Source: Fidelibacterota bacterium
GTDB lineage: Bacteria; Fidelibacterota; Marinisomatia; Marinisomatales; TCS55
DNA length: 40,139 bases
Assembly: GCA_016845785.1 (NCBI GenBank)
Contig: JAERSH010000049.1
Location: 1-40,139 of the forward strand
Reading direction: 5' to 3'
This document shows positions 16,027 to 23,864 of this stretch, in pieces. The position numbers and the translations under genes are program-made. Numbering within the stretch: the stretch's first letter is position 1; each line of letters begins with the position of its first letter. The notes beneath the pieces were generated by a model, which saw only the letters and a list, made by a program, of their open reading frames with translations, was not told the origin of the DNA and ran no database searches.

Positions 16027-18456
16027 TCATCTACCAAAGATGATTGTGTATTCCCATCCTTGGGGTTCTCCATCTCCGGAGATATCGTCAAATCCATATC
16101 CCATATCGAAACCAAGTTGTCCGATCATGGGCATAAAAAATCGAATACCAATTCCGGCAGATCGTTTAAGTTCAAGCGGATCCCGTCTTGGGAATCCCAA
16201 TGATTGCATTAAATTTGTATCATTCCACACGCCACCTGCTTCAGCAAAAAGCATGGCGTATACAACGGGGTTTTCTGAAAATGGGAACCTAAATTCCGTT
16301 GAATATTTTGCAACCGTATTTCCACCAATTCCGCGACCTTGAGCCGTAAGCGGCCCAATTGAATTATCCGGATAACCTCTTAGCATGGTGCCATAAGGTA
16401 TGCCATTCCCACCCATAATGAACCGTTCGTAGGGCGGAATATAAGTAAAATCTTGCCCTACATCTAACTTTCGAATCATTCCCATTTTTAATGAACTGGT
16501 GAGTACAAATTTCCAGAATGTGGGCGTATACCAATCTAACGATAATACATGTTTATGATAATGTTCATCCCCACCCAATGAACCACCAGAAAATGTTGAA
16601 ACAATGGATGCGGTAGATCCCTGTGTAGGAAATTCAGCGCGGTCACGGCTATCCCGACTGATCGATTGCGTAAGATTTATCCCTGTGGATTTCCGAAATG
16701 AGCCGATATAATCTGCCAATACATCTTCGTCACCCATGTATTCTGTTTGCCGAACAGTGATTTCCCAGAAAGCCCTAAAGTAGTCATCAGGCCATTTTAA
16801 TCTCCGCCCCCATTGGAGAGATCCATAACGGGTGCGCTGATCAAATGGATAAAAATAATAGGAATTTCCCTGGCCTCTAAATTGATATCCCAATGAAAAC
16901 CCAATTCTATTTGGGGTATCTTTAAACATGGGGTCCATAAATCGAACGTGAAAGCTTTCATATTTTGCTGGTGTGCCATAGGTATTATACACAGACATTT
17001 GTGTCCCAATGTCAAAACCAAAAGAGAGGACTTGGCCTTTGCCCAAAAAATTGTTGAATTCAACATTGCCGCCACCGGTCATACCATATATGCCCGTAAA
17101 ACCAACATTGGCACTGGCTTTATCAGAAGATTTTTCTTCTAATGTTATATCTAAATCCACTTCATCTTCATCTACAGGAACTACATTGGGGCTCAATGAT
17201 GTTGGATCAAAATAATTCAACACGTGGAGTTTCCGCATACTCCGTTGTAGCAATGTGCGTCGAAATAGATCACCAGGGAATACATCTAACTCACGGCGAA
17301 TTACATTTTCACGTGTTTTTTCATTTCCATAAATATTGATGTTCCGGATATAAACTTGATTGTTTTCTGTAATAGAAAAATGGACATCCAGCGAATCTTC
17401 ACCCACAGGCGTAAAAAATGGTTCAATATTGCTATATAAATATCCACGATCCATATATAAGCTTTGTACTTCTTCAAAAACAGCTTTGTCAAATCCGGAT
17501 TGACTAAAAGCATCACCTGATTCTAAGTTTAATGCTCTATCTATAATATCAGTTTCGTAGAGCGTGTTTCCTTCCCACGTGAAATTTCGGTACTTATATT
17601 TCTCACCCTCATCCACATTCAGATGTACAACCAAACCCCGTTTTTTTGGTTCATAATAAACAGAATCAGATAGAATGGTAAAATCACGGTAGCCTTCATC
17701 ACGATAAAAAGTGGTTAATAGGTCCAAATCTTCAATGAATTTTTTATTGTCATAGGCAGGTGCCCACAGTCGCCACCAACTCCGAATCTTTGTTTCTTTC
17801 ATCTGCCATCTCAAAGTGGCTAAGGTCAATTTTTCTCGAAGAAACTTCGGTAAGGGAATCCAATTTTTTGTGGCCACCCATCCAAAATGCTTATCACGGC
17901 CATCAATGACGATGTCTTTGATCTTTACCTTTTTGCCTTCTCTGATTTTAAAAGTAATGTTTTGTTTTTGATCATCCCCATCGCCCTCAGTTTCTGTTTC
18001 AGCCTTAATGGTGGCCAAGAAATAGCCATCCTCCATATACATTTGTTTCATGGTATTGATGGATTTGGTAATAAAGTTTGGCTTGACGCGCATGCCGCGC
18101 TGATAGGACAATTCTTCTCTAAATTTTTTGTCTTTGAGTTTTTTATTCCCCTGAAATTTGACCGATCCTAAAACAGGGGATTCTTCTACCTCAATGGTAA
18201 TAAGAATGCCATCAGGCGTTTCGCCATCAAAGTGAATTTGGATATTGCTGAAAACACCCAATTCCCATAAACGCTTTACCGCCCGACGAAAGTCTTCGGA
18301 TGATACATCCTGCCCAGCCTGAAGCCCCGCTGTATATAACACCATATTTTCACTGGTGGCCATATTCCCTTCAACATTGATATCCTTCAATTTAAAGGAA
18401 GGGGGCGCCTGTGAAATGGCTATATTAATGAATAAAAATAAAATTAATTTTCTCAT
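16027..18456 (-). CDS. bamA: Outer-membrane protein assembly factor BamA
   Basis: Central barrel of the machine that folds and inserts outer-membrane proteins. The 809-residue precursor starts with a signal peptide (MRKLILFLFINIAISQ) and has about five POTRA domains (residues about 20-430, with recurring GNxxxxxxVIxR patterns such as GNEKTRENVIRREL). A 16-strand surface-antigen barrel (about 440-809) follows, with the lid-loop region GRGIGGNTVAKYSTEFRFPF near 725. Length is close to E. coli BamA (810). The ATG overlaps the uppS stop as ATGA. Followed by its usual partner skp/ompH. Confidence 0.96.
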   Translation of the reverse strand: MRKLILFLFINIAISQAPPSFKLKDINVEGNMATSENMVLYTAGLQAGQDVSSEDFRRAVKRLWELGVFSNIQIHFDGETPDGILITIEVEESPVLGSVKFQGNKKLKDKKFREELSYQRGMRVKPNFITKSINTMKQMYMEDGYFLATIKAETETEGDGDDQKQNITFKIREGKKVKIKDIVIDGRDKHFGWVATKNWIPLPKFLREKLTLATLRWQMKETKIRSWWRLWAPAYDNKKFIEDLDLLTTFYRDEGYRDFTILSDSVYYEPKKRGLVVHLNVDEGEKYKYRNFTWEGNTLYETDIIDRALNLESGDAFSQSGFDKAVFEEVQSLYMDRGYLYSNIEPFFTPVGEDSLDVHFSITENNQVYIRNINIYGNEKTRENVIRRELDVFPGDLFRRTLLQRSMRKLHVLNYFDPTSLSPNVVPVDEDEVDLDITLEEKSSDKASANVGFTGIYGMTGGGNVEFNNFLGKGQVLSFGFDIGTQMSVYNTYGTPAKYESFHVRFMDPMFKDTPNRIGFSLGYQFRGQGNSYYFYPFDQRTRYGSLQWGRRLKWPDDYFRAFWEITVRQTEYMGDEDVLADYIGSFRKSTGINLTQSISRDSRDRAEFPTQGSTASIVSTFSGGSLGGDEHYHKHVLSLDWYTPTFWKFVLTSSLKMGMIRKLDVGQDFTYIPPYERFIMGGNGIPYGTMLRGYPDNSIGPLTAQGRGIGGNTVAKYSTEFRFPFSENPVVYAMLFAEAGGVWNDTNLMQSLGFPRRDPLELKRSAGIGIRFFMPMIGQLGFDMGYGFDDISGDGEPQGWEYTIIFGR

Positions 18457-19205
18457 GCAGAAACTTGTTCTCCCGTCATGCCAAATCGTCTTTGACGTGC
18501 TTGATATTCAATAATGGATTTTAATAAAGATTCTTCTCGAAAGTCCGGCCAATAGGTATCCGTGAGAAACAATTCTGTATAGGCGGATTGCCACAGCAAA
18601 AAGTTGCTGATACGATGTTCGCCTCCTGTTCGGATTAATAAATCAGGATCCGGGACATCTGATGTATATAATGCGCGTGTGATTTCTTCCTCTGAAATTT
18701 GTTCTGGATTCAATTGCCCTGATTGAACTTTATCTGCAATACGCTGAACGGCTAGTAATAGTTCCTGCCGACTGCCATAGCTTAATGCCAAGATTAAATT
18801 TAATCCTGAATTATTTTTCGTTTTCTCCATTCCCTCTTTCATCCCTTGTTGAGACTCAGTTGGTAAAGCATCCAAATTTCCTATGGTAGAGAGTCTGACG
18901 TTATTTTTATGCAGATTATTTATTTCTTTTCGAATGGTGCCCACCAAGAGCTTCATAATGGCTGAGACTTCTTTTTTCGGACGAGCCCAATTTTCACTCG
19001 AAAAGGTATATAAGGTTAAATAGGATACACCAATCTCTCCGCAAACGCGGACAATTTCCCGAACAGAATTGATTCCCTCTTTGTGTCCGGCAACACGGGG
19101 AAAATTTCGGGACTTTGCCCACCGGCCATTACCATCCATAATGATAGCAATGTGGGTCGGCAAATCGCCTTGCTCTAATATTTGTTTTCTCAGTGATTTA
19201 GACAT
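18453..19205 (-). CDS. uppS: Isoprenyl transferase (undecaprenyl diphosphate synthase)
   Basis: Cis-prenyltransferase that extends FPP with IPP to the C55 lipid carrier used for peptidoglycan and O-antigen. The 250-residue protein has IIMDGNGRWAK with catalytic Asp24, the HKEG segment, YTFSSENWARP, and the C-terminal RTGGEHRISNFLLWQ signature. The start at ATG 19205 gives the usual length; a TTG at 19271 would add a non-conserved 22 residues. It is the first gene of the envelope operon, with an 87-base gap to the gene upstream; a promoter is expected there but I could not identify one convincingly. Confidence 0.95.
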   Translation of the reverse strand: MSKSLRKQILEQGDLPTHIAIIMDGNGRWAKSRNFPRVAGHKEGINSVREIVRVCGEIGVSYLTLYTFSSENWARPKKEVSAIMKLLVGTIRKEINNLHKNNVRLSTIGNLDALPTESQQGMKEGMEKTKNNSGLNLILALSYGSRQELLLAVQRIADKVQSGQLNPEQISEEEITRALYTSDVPDPDLLIRTGGEHRISNFLLWQSAYTELFLTDTYWPDFREESLLKSIIEYQARQRRFGMTGEQVSA

Positions 19206-19292
19206 AACTCGGATTTCGCATAATTGCGACTGAAAAACAGCGGGCGAAGTTACCCTTTCAGACAGGCGCAATCAATGAATAATCACTATAAT

Positions 19293-19679
19293 CTAATTTG
19301 GCGTTTCGTACAATTCTGCAACATGATGATCGAACGGTTTTAACGAATTCGGGACGGAAATATCCTTAAACTCAGATTTGCACTTATAACATTCCACTGA
19401 ATCTTTAATTCGTCGGTATAAGAGATAGTCCACCAAGGATAGCACAAACAAACTTAATCCATAAGTCCACGGGACCAAAACAGCGCCAATTAAGATGATG
19501 ATGCATCCGACGGATTGATTAAAATCTTTTTTACGGTAAAGATGTTTGCATCCACAGACGGGACATATAGAAAAATCTAGTGAAGTATTAAATATTTCGG
19601 GTGCGTAGCATTCACCGCACGCACTGGCATCAGAGAAAGATTGGGTCTTTTTACAGACTTCGCATTCGATTAGGCTCAC
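19293..19679 (-). CDS. Small zinc-ribbon membrane protein, unknown function
   Basis: Not a known family to me. The 128-residue protein starts at a GTG overlapping the stop of the upstream membrane-protein gene (GTGA at 19679-19676). It has cysteine pairs CEVC (6-9), CGEC (21-24), CPVC (39-42) and CYKC (97-100), enough for two zinc ribbons, flanking one hydrophobic hairpin (about 57-87). The cytoplasmic sides would thus carry the metal sites. A longer in-frame reading up to 20042 exists but is the shadow of the upstream gene: its extra part shows no protein-like composition. Co-translated with the eight-helix protein and mrp. Confidence 0.78.
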   Translation of the reverse strand: MSLIECEVCKKTQSFSDASACGECYAPEIFNTSLDFSICPVCGCKHLYRKKDFNQSVGCIIILIGAVLVPWTYGLSLFVLSLVDYLLYRRIKDSVECYKCKSEFKDISVPNSLKPFDHHVAELYETPN

Positions 19680-20467
19680 ACCAAAAATCCAAATTGAAGT
19701 AAATAATATTTTAATAAAAGATCGCCAAACAATATAGATACCACCGATACATATAATAATCCTGTGGCACTTTGTGTTGCTTGCAATTTTAATGTTCGCC
19801 AAATAAAATAATTCAATACGATGGGCACAAGATTGCCCATGAAGAAAGCCACCGCCAATAAAAATCCTTCGAACTGCATTGTGAATGCCCATAGACTGTG
19901 CTGAATGCCATAATGATCTACAACATAGTCTACCTTCATATAAACTGTATCCCACACCGTTCGAACTCCCAAAAGAACCCAGAGTGTAATGGTCGCATTT
20001 TTTAATAATCGTATGGGGAGTGCGATTACATTTAAATACCAATGACCAAGGATCATTGCAAAGAATACACCGGCAGTAATCATTGAACCTAACAATGAAG
20101 TAAAAAGGACGCCATTTTGATTCAATTCTGGGGCAATATCAAAAACAACGCCAATCATTGTAGCACATCCAAACAGGGATATTGCCGAAATAATCACATT
20201 GTTAATTTTTTCCGCGTTCCAATTTATAGCTGAAACAATAAGTAGGGATGCAAGCCAGACCCATACATAAATTTCCGTGATGTGGTCAGGAGAAAGAAGA
20301 TGGTATCCGGCAACGCCCAAAGCACCCACGACACAACACATGCCCAGATTAAATCGATAAAAACCGCCATCAATTTTCTCTAATGGCGCAATCCAGAGAA
20401 ACAGTGGATACACCATTGCGTATCCTAAAAATATCAGTACAATGGTGTCCGTAAAATAGTTAAACAT
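19676..20467 (-). CDS. Polytopic membrane protein with about eight helices, unknown function
   Basis: The 263-residue protein is hydrophobic with about eight predicted helices (approximately 8-29, 39-58, 65-82, 89-111, 119-145, 157-174, 191-221 and 234-257). Helix five ends in LGHWYLN, a histidine at the membrane edge (His142) that could matter. No transporter or enzyme motif is recognised. The ATG overlaps the mrp stop and its own stop overlaps the next GTG, so mrp, this gene and the zinc-ribbon gene form a translationally coupled trio. A link to iron-sulfur or electron-transfer proteins is suggested only by position. Confidence 0.8.
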   Translation of the reverse strand: MFNYFTDTIVLIFLGYAMVYPLFLWIAPLEKIDGGFYRFNLGMCCVVGALGVAGYHLLSPDHITEIYVWVWLASLLIVSAINWNAEKINNVIISAISLFGCATMIGVVFDIAPELNQNGVLFTSLLGSMITAGVFFAMILGHWYLNVIALPIRLLKNATITLWVLLGVRTVWDTVYMKVDYVVDHYGIQHSLWAFTMQFEGFLLAVAFFMGNLVPIVLNYFIWRTLKLQATQSATGLLYVSVVSILFGDLLLKYYLLQFGFLV

Positions 20468-21585
20468 CAGTTCAGGGTATTAACGACCTTTTCAGCGATA
20501 CTTTTATATATTTTAGTCACATGGGCATCAGGGTTAAATGCAGAAATGGGTTTACCTGCATCTGTGGCTTCCATGATATCTTGGGAAATTGGGATTTCAC
20601 CTAATAACGGCACATCCAAGCGTTCACTTTCTGATTTGCCACCACCTTTTTTAAACAAATCAATTCGAATGGCAAATCGCCCATCATCACCCACATCCAC
20701 GGGCTGACCTTCAATAGAAACACCGTCTCCATTGGTCACTTCACCTTCTAAAAATAATCCGGACATATTTTCAATTACACCTAAAACCGGTGTATGGACT
20801 TTCTTAAACATATCCGCACCTTTTCTAACATCGGCCAATGCAATATCCTGGGGTGTGGTCACAATGACTGCACCATCAATTTTTAATTTTTGGGTCAATG
20901 TCAATTGTACATCACCCGTCCCTGGAGGCAAGTCTAGAATTAAATAATCTAATTCTCCCCAAACCACATCTCGGAAAAATTGTTCTGTCATCCGTGCCAC
21001 CAAAGGACCTCGCCAAATCACCGGTGTTTGGTTGCCGCTGATAAATCCGAAACTCATAATTTTCATATCCATGTGCTCTAAGGGAATCAGTTTCCGGTCT
21101 TGGGTCAAATCTGGCTGCTCATTGATGCCTAGAATAATGGGCAATGATGGCCCATAAATATCTAAATCAAGCAACCCCACCTTATGTCCTGCATCTCGTA
21201 GGGAAAGAGCCAAATTAGCTGCAACTGTGGATTTGCCCACACCTCCTTTTCCACTGGCAACTGCAATGACGTGCTTAATTCCATCGAGAGGTGATGCTGG
21301 TTGTGATTGAGCGCTTTGGGGCGCAGCACCACCAGCTGAAGGTGGCGCCCCTTCCACAACAGACACTTGAACATTTTTAAATGCATTTGTGCCATTAAGT
21401 GCTGATTCTACTTCCTTTATCACTGCGGATTTTTTTTCTTCCTGCTGTGTGGTGATTTTTAATTTGACTGTAACCGTATCTCCATCTACACTTACATCGT
21501 CCACCATCCCAAAGGATACGATGTCGCGACTAAAACCAGGATAGGTAATTGATTTTAGTAATTCTAATATGTTTGATTTATCCAT
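20467..21585 (-). CDS. mrp: Mrp/NBP35-family P-loop ATPase (iron-sulfur carrier type), cysteine-free
   Basis: The family assembles or carries Fe-S clusters to apoproteins. The 372-residue protein has an N-terminal MIP18/DUF59 domain (about 1-78), an Ala/Ser/Pro-rich linker and the ATPase with deviant Walker A GKGGVGKS (112-119), DLDIYGPSLP, and LDLPPGTGDVQLTL. Normally a C-x-x-C pair that binds the bridging cluster follows V-x-E-N-M-S. Here that spot reads ENMSGLFLEGEV, and the entire protein contains no cysteine. A roughly 40-residue glycine- and charge-rich stretch occupies this region. It may act without holding a cluster, which is inference. A hairpin lies just upstream. Confidence 0.92.
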   Translation of the reverse strand: MDKSNILELLKSITYPGFSRDIVSFGMVDDVSVDGDTVTVKLKITTQQEEKKSAVIKEVESALNGTNAFKNVQVSVVEGAPPSAGGAAPQSAQSQPASPLDGIKHVIAVASGKGGVGKSTVAANLALSLRDAGHKVGLLDLDIYGPSLPIILGINEQPDLTQDRKLIPLEHMDMKIMSFGFISGNQTPVIWRGPLVARMTEQFFRDVVWGELDYLILDLPPGTGDVQLTLTQKLKIDGAVIVTTPQDIALADVRKGADMFKKVHTPVLGVIENMSGLFLEGEVTNGDGVSIEGQPVDVGDDGRFAIRIDLFKKGGGKSESERLDVPLLGEIPISQDIMEATDAGKPISAFNPDAHVTKIYKSIAEKVVNTLN

Positions 21586-21595
21586 AATCGTACAA

Positions 21596-21631
21596 AAAAA
21601 ACGGCCGTTGAATTCACAACAGCCGTTTTTT
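21596..21631 (-). terminator. Intrinsic-terminator-like hairpin between fdx and mrp
   Basis: Fifteen-base arms (21596-21610 and 21617-21631) pair with one mismatch around a six-base loop (21611-21616). The arms have a GC-rich core next to the loop and end in A and T runs, so transcripts in either direction would carry a U tract. On the minus strand it follows the ferredoxin stop by 21 bases and ends only about ten bases before the mrp ATG. Confidence 0.8.
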
Positions 21632-21652
21632 CAATTGGTTTTTAAATTCCTA

Positions 21653-21946
21653 TTAACCGGAATATTCCCGGCCATAATAATCATAATTGATCTTAATGTA
21701 TTTATTCCATTCTTCGGGGACTTCACTTTCCTCAAAGATCGCTTCAACCGGACATTCCGGTTCACAAGCGCCACAGTCAATACATTCCTCAGGGTCGATG
21801 TATAACAATTTGTCATCCAAATTGCTTTCATCCCATCCTTTTTCATCCCATTCATCTTTTGTGGGATGGATACAATCAACAGGACAAACCTCTACGCAAG
21901 CTGTGTCGCATGTTCCGACACAAGGTTCAGCGATAATGTAAGCCAT
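21653..21946 (-). CDS. Ferredoxin, seven-iron (Thermus/FdxA-like) type with an extra cysteine
   Basis: Small soluble electron carrier, 97 residues. The N-terminus MAYIIAEPC resembles Thermus-type ferredoxins that hold one [3Fe-4S] and one [4Fe-4S] cluster. The first motif has Cys9, Cys13, Cys17, Cys21 and Cys25; the second is the regular CIDCGACEPECP (Cys55, 58, 61, 65). In typical relatives the residue at Cys13 is usually not cysteine, so the first site may bind four irons here. A good ribosome-binding site (AGGAGA) precedes the ATG. Divergent from the second ferredoxin gene with a 126-base shared promoter region; followed by a terminator. Confidence 0.9.
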   Translation of the reverse strand: MAYIIAEPCVGTCDTACVEVCPVDCIHPTKDEWDEKGWDESNLDDKLLYIDPEECIDCGACEPECPVEAIFEESEVPEEWNKYIKINYDYYGREYSG

Positions 21947-22072
21947 TTAATTCTCCTAAAAATGTTTTCAAAGCGTAGCCAAAATTAAACCACTTTTATA
22001 ATTAGGCAAAAAGCCTTTTGCTCATAAAAAAGAATTCCATTTAACTTCCATACTAAATATTAATCGAATTTC

Positions 22073-22408
22073 ATGGCAAATAAATACAATTACGATCACT
22101 ACAAAACAGTACCTGACCCAGCGGAAAAGGTAAACTTTAAGAAAAAGAAACCGAAACTAATTGCCGTTGTTGATGAAGACAACTGTACCGGCTGTCAGGT
22201 CTGTGTACCTTTTTGTCCTGTAGATTGCATCGAACCCGTCCCTGCAGAAAAATACGGAATTCCTATTCCACCGGTTCAAGTGAGACACGATGAATGCATC
22301 GGATGCCAAATTTGTGCAAAGGCCTGCACAAAACTAACCTGGGATGCGATTCGAATGATCAAAACGGAAGAATTTGAAGATATTTACGATATTGCCCTGA
22401 CCGGTTGA
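22073..22408 (+). CDS. 2x[4Fe-4S] ferredoxin-like protein
   Basis: A 111-residue protein with a basic N-terminal stretch (about 22-29, KVNFKKKKPK) before two cluster motifs: CTGCQVCVPFCPVDC (about 38-52) and CIGCQICAKACTKLTWDAI (about 75-93). The second motif lacks the proline normally after the last cysteine. A C-terminal acidic tail follows. The basic extension and order suggest a subunit or dedicated donor for a larger redox enzyme rather than a bulk ferredoxin, but no partner enzyme is in the window. One base separates its stop from the FGGY kinase start. Confidence 0.88.
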   Translation: MANKYNYDHYKTVPDPAEKVNFKKKKPKLIAVVDEDNCTGCQVCVPFCPVDCIEPVPAEKYGIPIPPVQVRHDECIGCQICAKACTKLTWDAIRMIKTEEFEDIYDIALTG

Positions 22409-22409
22409 T

Positions 22410-23864
22410 TTGATATCAGACCCCAAGCAATTTACCCTGGTCATCGACCAGGGAACTTCCTCCACCAAAGTTTTTCTTTTTAATCTCAGCAATCAGGTTG
22501 TTTTTAAGGCCCGTTCTAAACATGCATTGCACAAACCCAAGCCAGGATATGTGGAGGCAGATGCTTCCAAGATTGCCGATGCCTGTACGATGCTTATTGA
22601 AAAAGCATGTAACTGTGCGTCTGATCTAAATGGAAAAATAATCTCGGCAGGCATGGCCCTGCAGCGATCCACGTTTTTATTTTGGGATAAGCGAACAATA
22701 GCGCCTTTAACACCAGCACTCAGTTGGCAAGATGGACGCGCAACGGATATTGTAAAAGAATTATCCGATCAGGAAAATTTCATTTTTCAAAAGACTGGTG
22801 CACCACTCAATGCCCATTTTGGTGGACCAAAGTTTGCACACATGGTGCGCCATGATCCCGAATTGGCTGAAAAGGTAAAAAGGGGAGATGTGTTTTATGG
22901 TACCATCAGCGCCTATTTGGTTCACTACCTTACTGGGCATCCTTATGTAGATGAATCCATTGCATCTAGATTTACATTGATGGATTTGGATACTGCAAAG
23001 TGGGATGATCATCTTCTATCATTATTTAATGTCCCGGAGGATACTTTACCTAATTTGGTTCCTTCAGTATATCCGTTTGGATTTATTAAATCCGGTAAAA
23101 ATGAAATTCCACTACAAGTTGTGATTGGTGACCAACAAGCGGCTCTTTTAGGTCAGGGGGGATATGTTCAAAATGCAATTGCAATGAATTTTGGTACATC
23201 AGGATCTATTCAAATTAATGCAGGGGAAACACCTGCCCATGTCAATGGGTTAATTAGTAGTGTGTTGTTTTCAGATAAAAAGAAAAGGTACTATTTGCTT
23301 GAGGGCACTATTAATGCATGCAATTCAATCTTTTACCATTTGGAAGATGAATTGAATATCTCTCATAAAAATATGCTATGGCATGAGCGCTGTGCTGAGA
23401 CAGAAACAAGCGGGGTTTATGTTCCAACTGCTGGTGGTTTGGCTGCCCCCTATTGGAAAGATAATTATAAACCAATTTCCAGAGGATATCATACAGATTC
23501 AGACAATGAGATTATCCGTGCTGCAATGGAATCAATTGGATTTTTGACCTTTGATATCCTCGAATTGGCCATGTCCCATTTAGGGAAATTGCCCAAACAT
23601 ATTTTTGCAAGCGGAGGAGGAGGGCGCCCACCATTACTTCAATTTATATCTGACCTTACGGGTGTTTCTGTCAGCCATGGCGCCATGAAAGATCGAACAG
23701 CATTGGGCGTCCATGCACTACTAATAAAAAATTATACAGGTGAATGGCCTGAGACAGATTTAATAAGTGAACATCATTTTAAACCAGAGATGTCCGAAAC
23801 GAAAAAATTTCAAAAATTAAAAATATGGAAAAACGCCCTAAAGGATGCGGGCATTATTAAATAG
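22410..23864 (+). CDS. FGGY-family carbohydrate kinase (glycerol kinase-like)
   Basis: ATP-dependent kinase of a sugar or polyol. The 484-residue protein has IDQGTSSTK (phosphate 1 loop, about 13-20), PGYVEAD, SWQDGRA, the VIGDQQAALLGQ segment with the catalytic Asp, NFGTSGSIQIN (phosphate 2) and the adenosine motif ASGGGGRPPLLQFISDLTGVSV. Length fits the family (about 490). Start is a TTG at 22410, one base after the ferredoxin stop; no ATG lies near the N-terminus. The substrate (glycerol, xylulose or another) cannot be assigned. Its end overlaps the convergent thioredoxin-like gene by eight bases. Confidence 0.85.
   Translation: MISDPKQFTLVIDQGTSSTKVFLFNLSNQVVFKARSKHALHKPKPGYVEADASKIADACTMLIEKACNCASDLNGKIISAGMALQRSTFLFWDKRTIAPLTPALSWQDGRATDIVKELSDQENFIFQKTGAPLNAHFGGPKFAHMVRHDPELAEKVKRGDVFYGTISAYLVHYLTGHPYVDESIASRFTLMDLDTAKWDDHLLSLFNVPEDTLPNLVPSVYPFGFIKSGKNEIPLQVVIGDQQAALLGQGGYVQNAIAMNFGTSGSIQINAGETPAHVNGLISSVLFSDKKKRYYLLEGTINACNSIFYHLEDELNISHKNMLWHERCAETETSGVYVPTAGGLAAPYWKDNYKPISRGYHTDSDNEIIRAAMESIGFLTFDILELAMSHLGKLPKHIFASGGGGRPPLLQFISDLTGVSVSHGAMKDRTALGVHALLIKNYTGEWPETDLISEHHFKPEMSETKKFQKLKIWKNALKDAGIIK

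Noticed and set aside
19206-19292. A tRNA or small RNA before uppS
   Set aside because: The gap was read for a cloverleaf and for a T-loop GGTTC sequence on both strands; none is present. Other gaps are also too short or lack such structure.
19680-20042. Extension of the zinc-ribbon protein to 249 residues
   Set aside because: The added part overlaps the eight-helix membrane gene in another frame and shows no consistent protein character. The GTG at 19679 overlapping the upstream stop is a better start.
21947-22072. Promoters in the divergent gap between the two ferredoxin genes
   Set aside because: Several AT-rich boxes and a short AGGC-AAAAA-GCCT repeat exist, but no -35/-10 pair with good spacing stood out on either strand. 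Promoters must exist here but cannot be placed.
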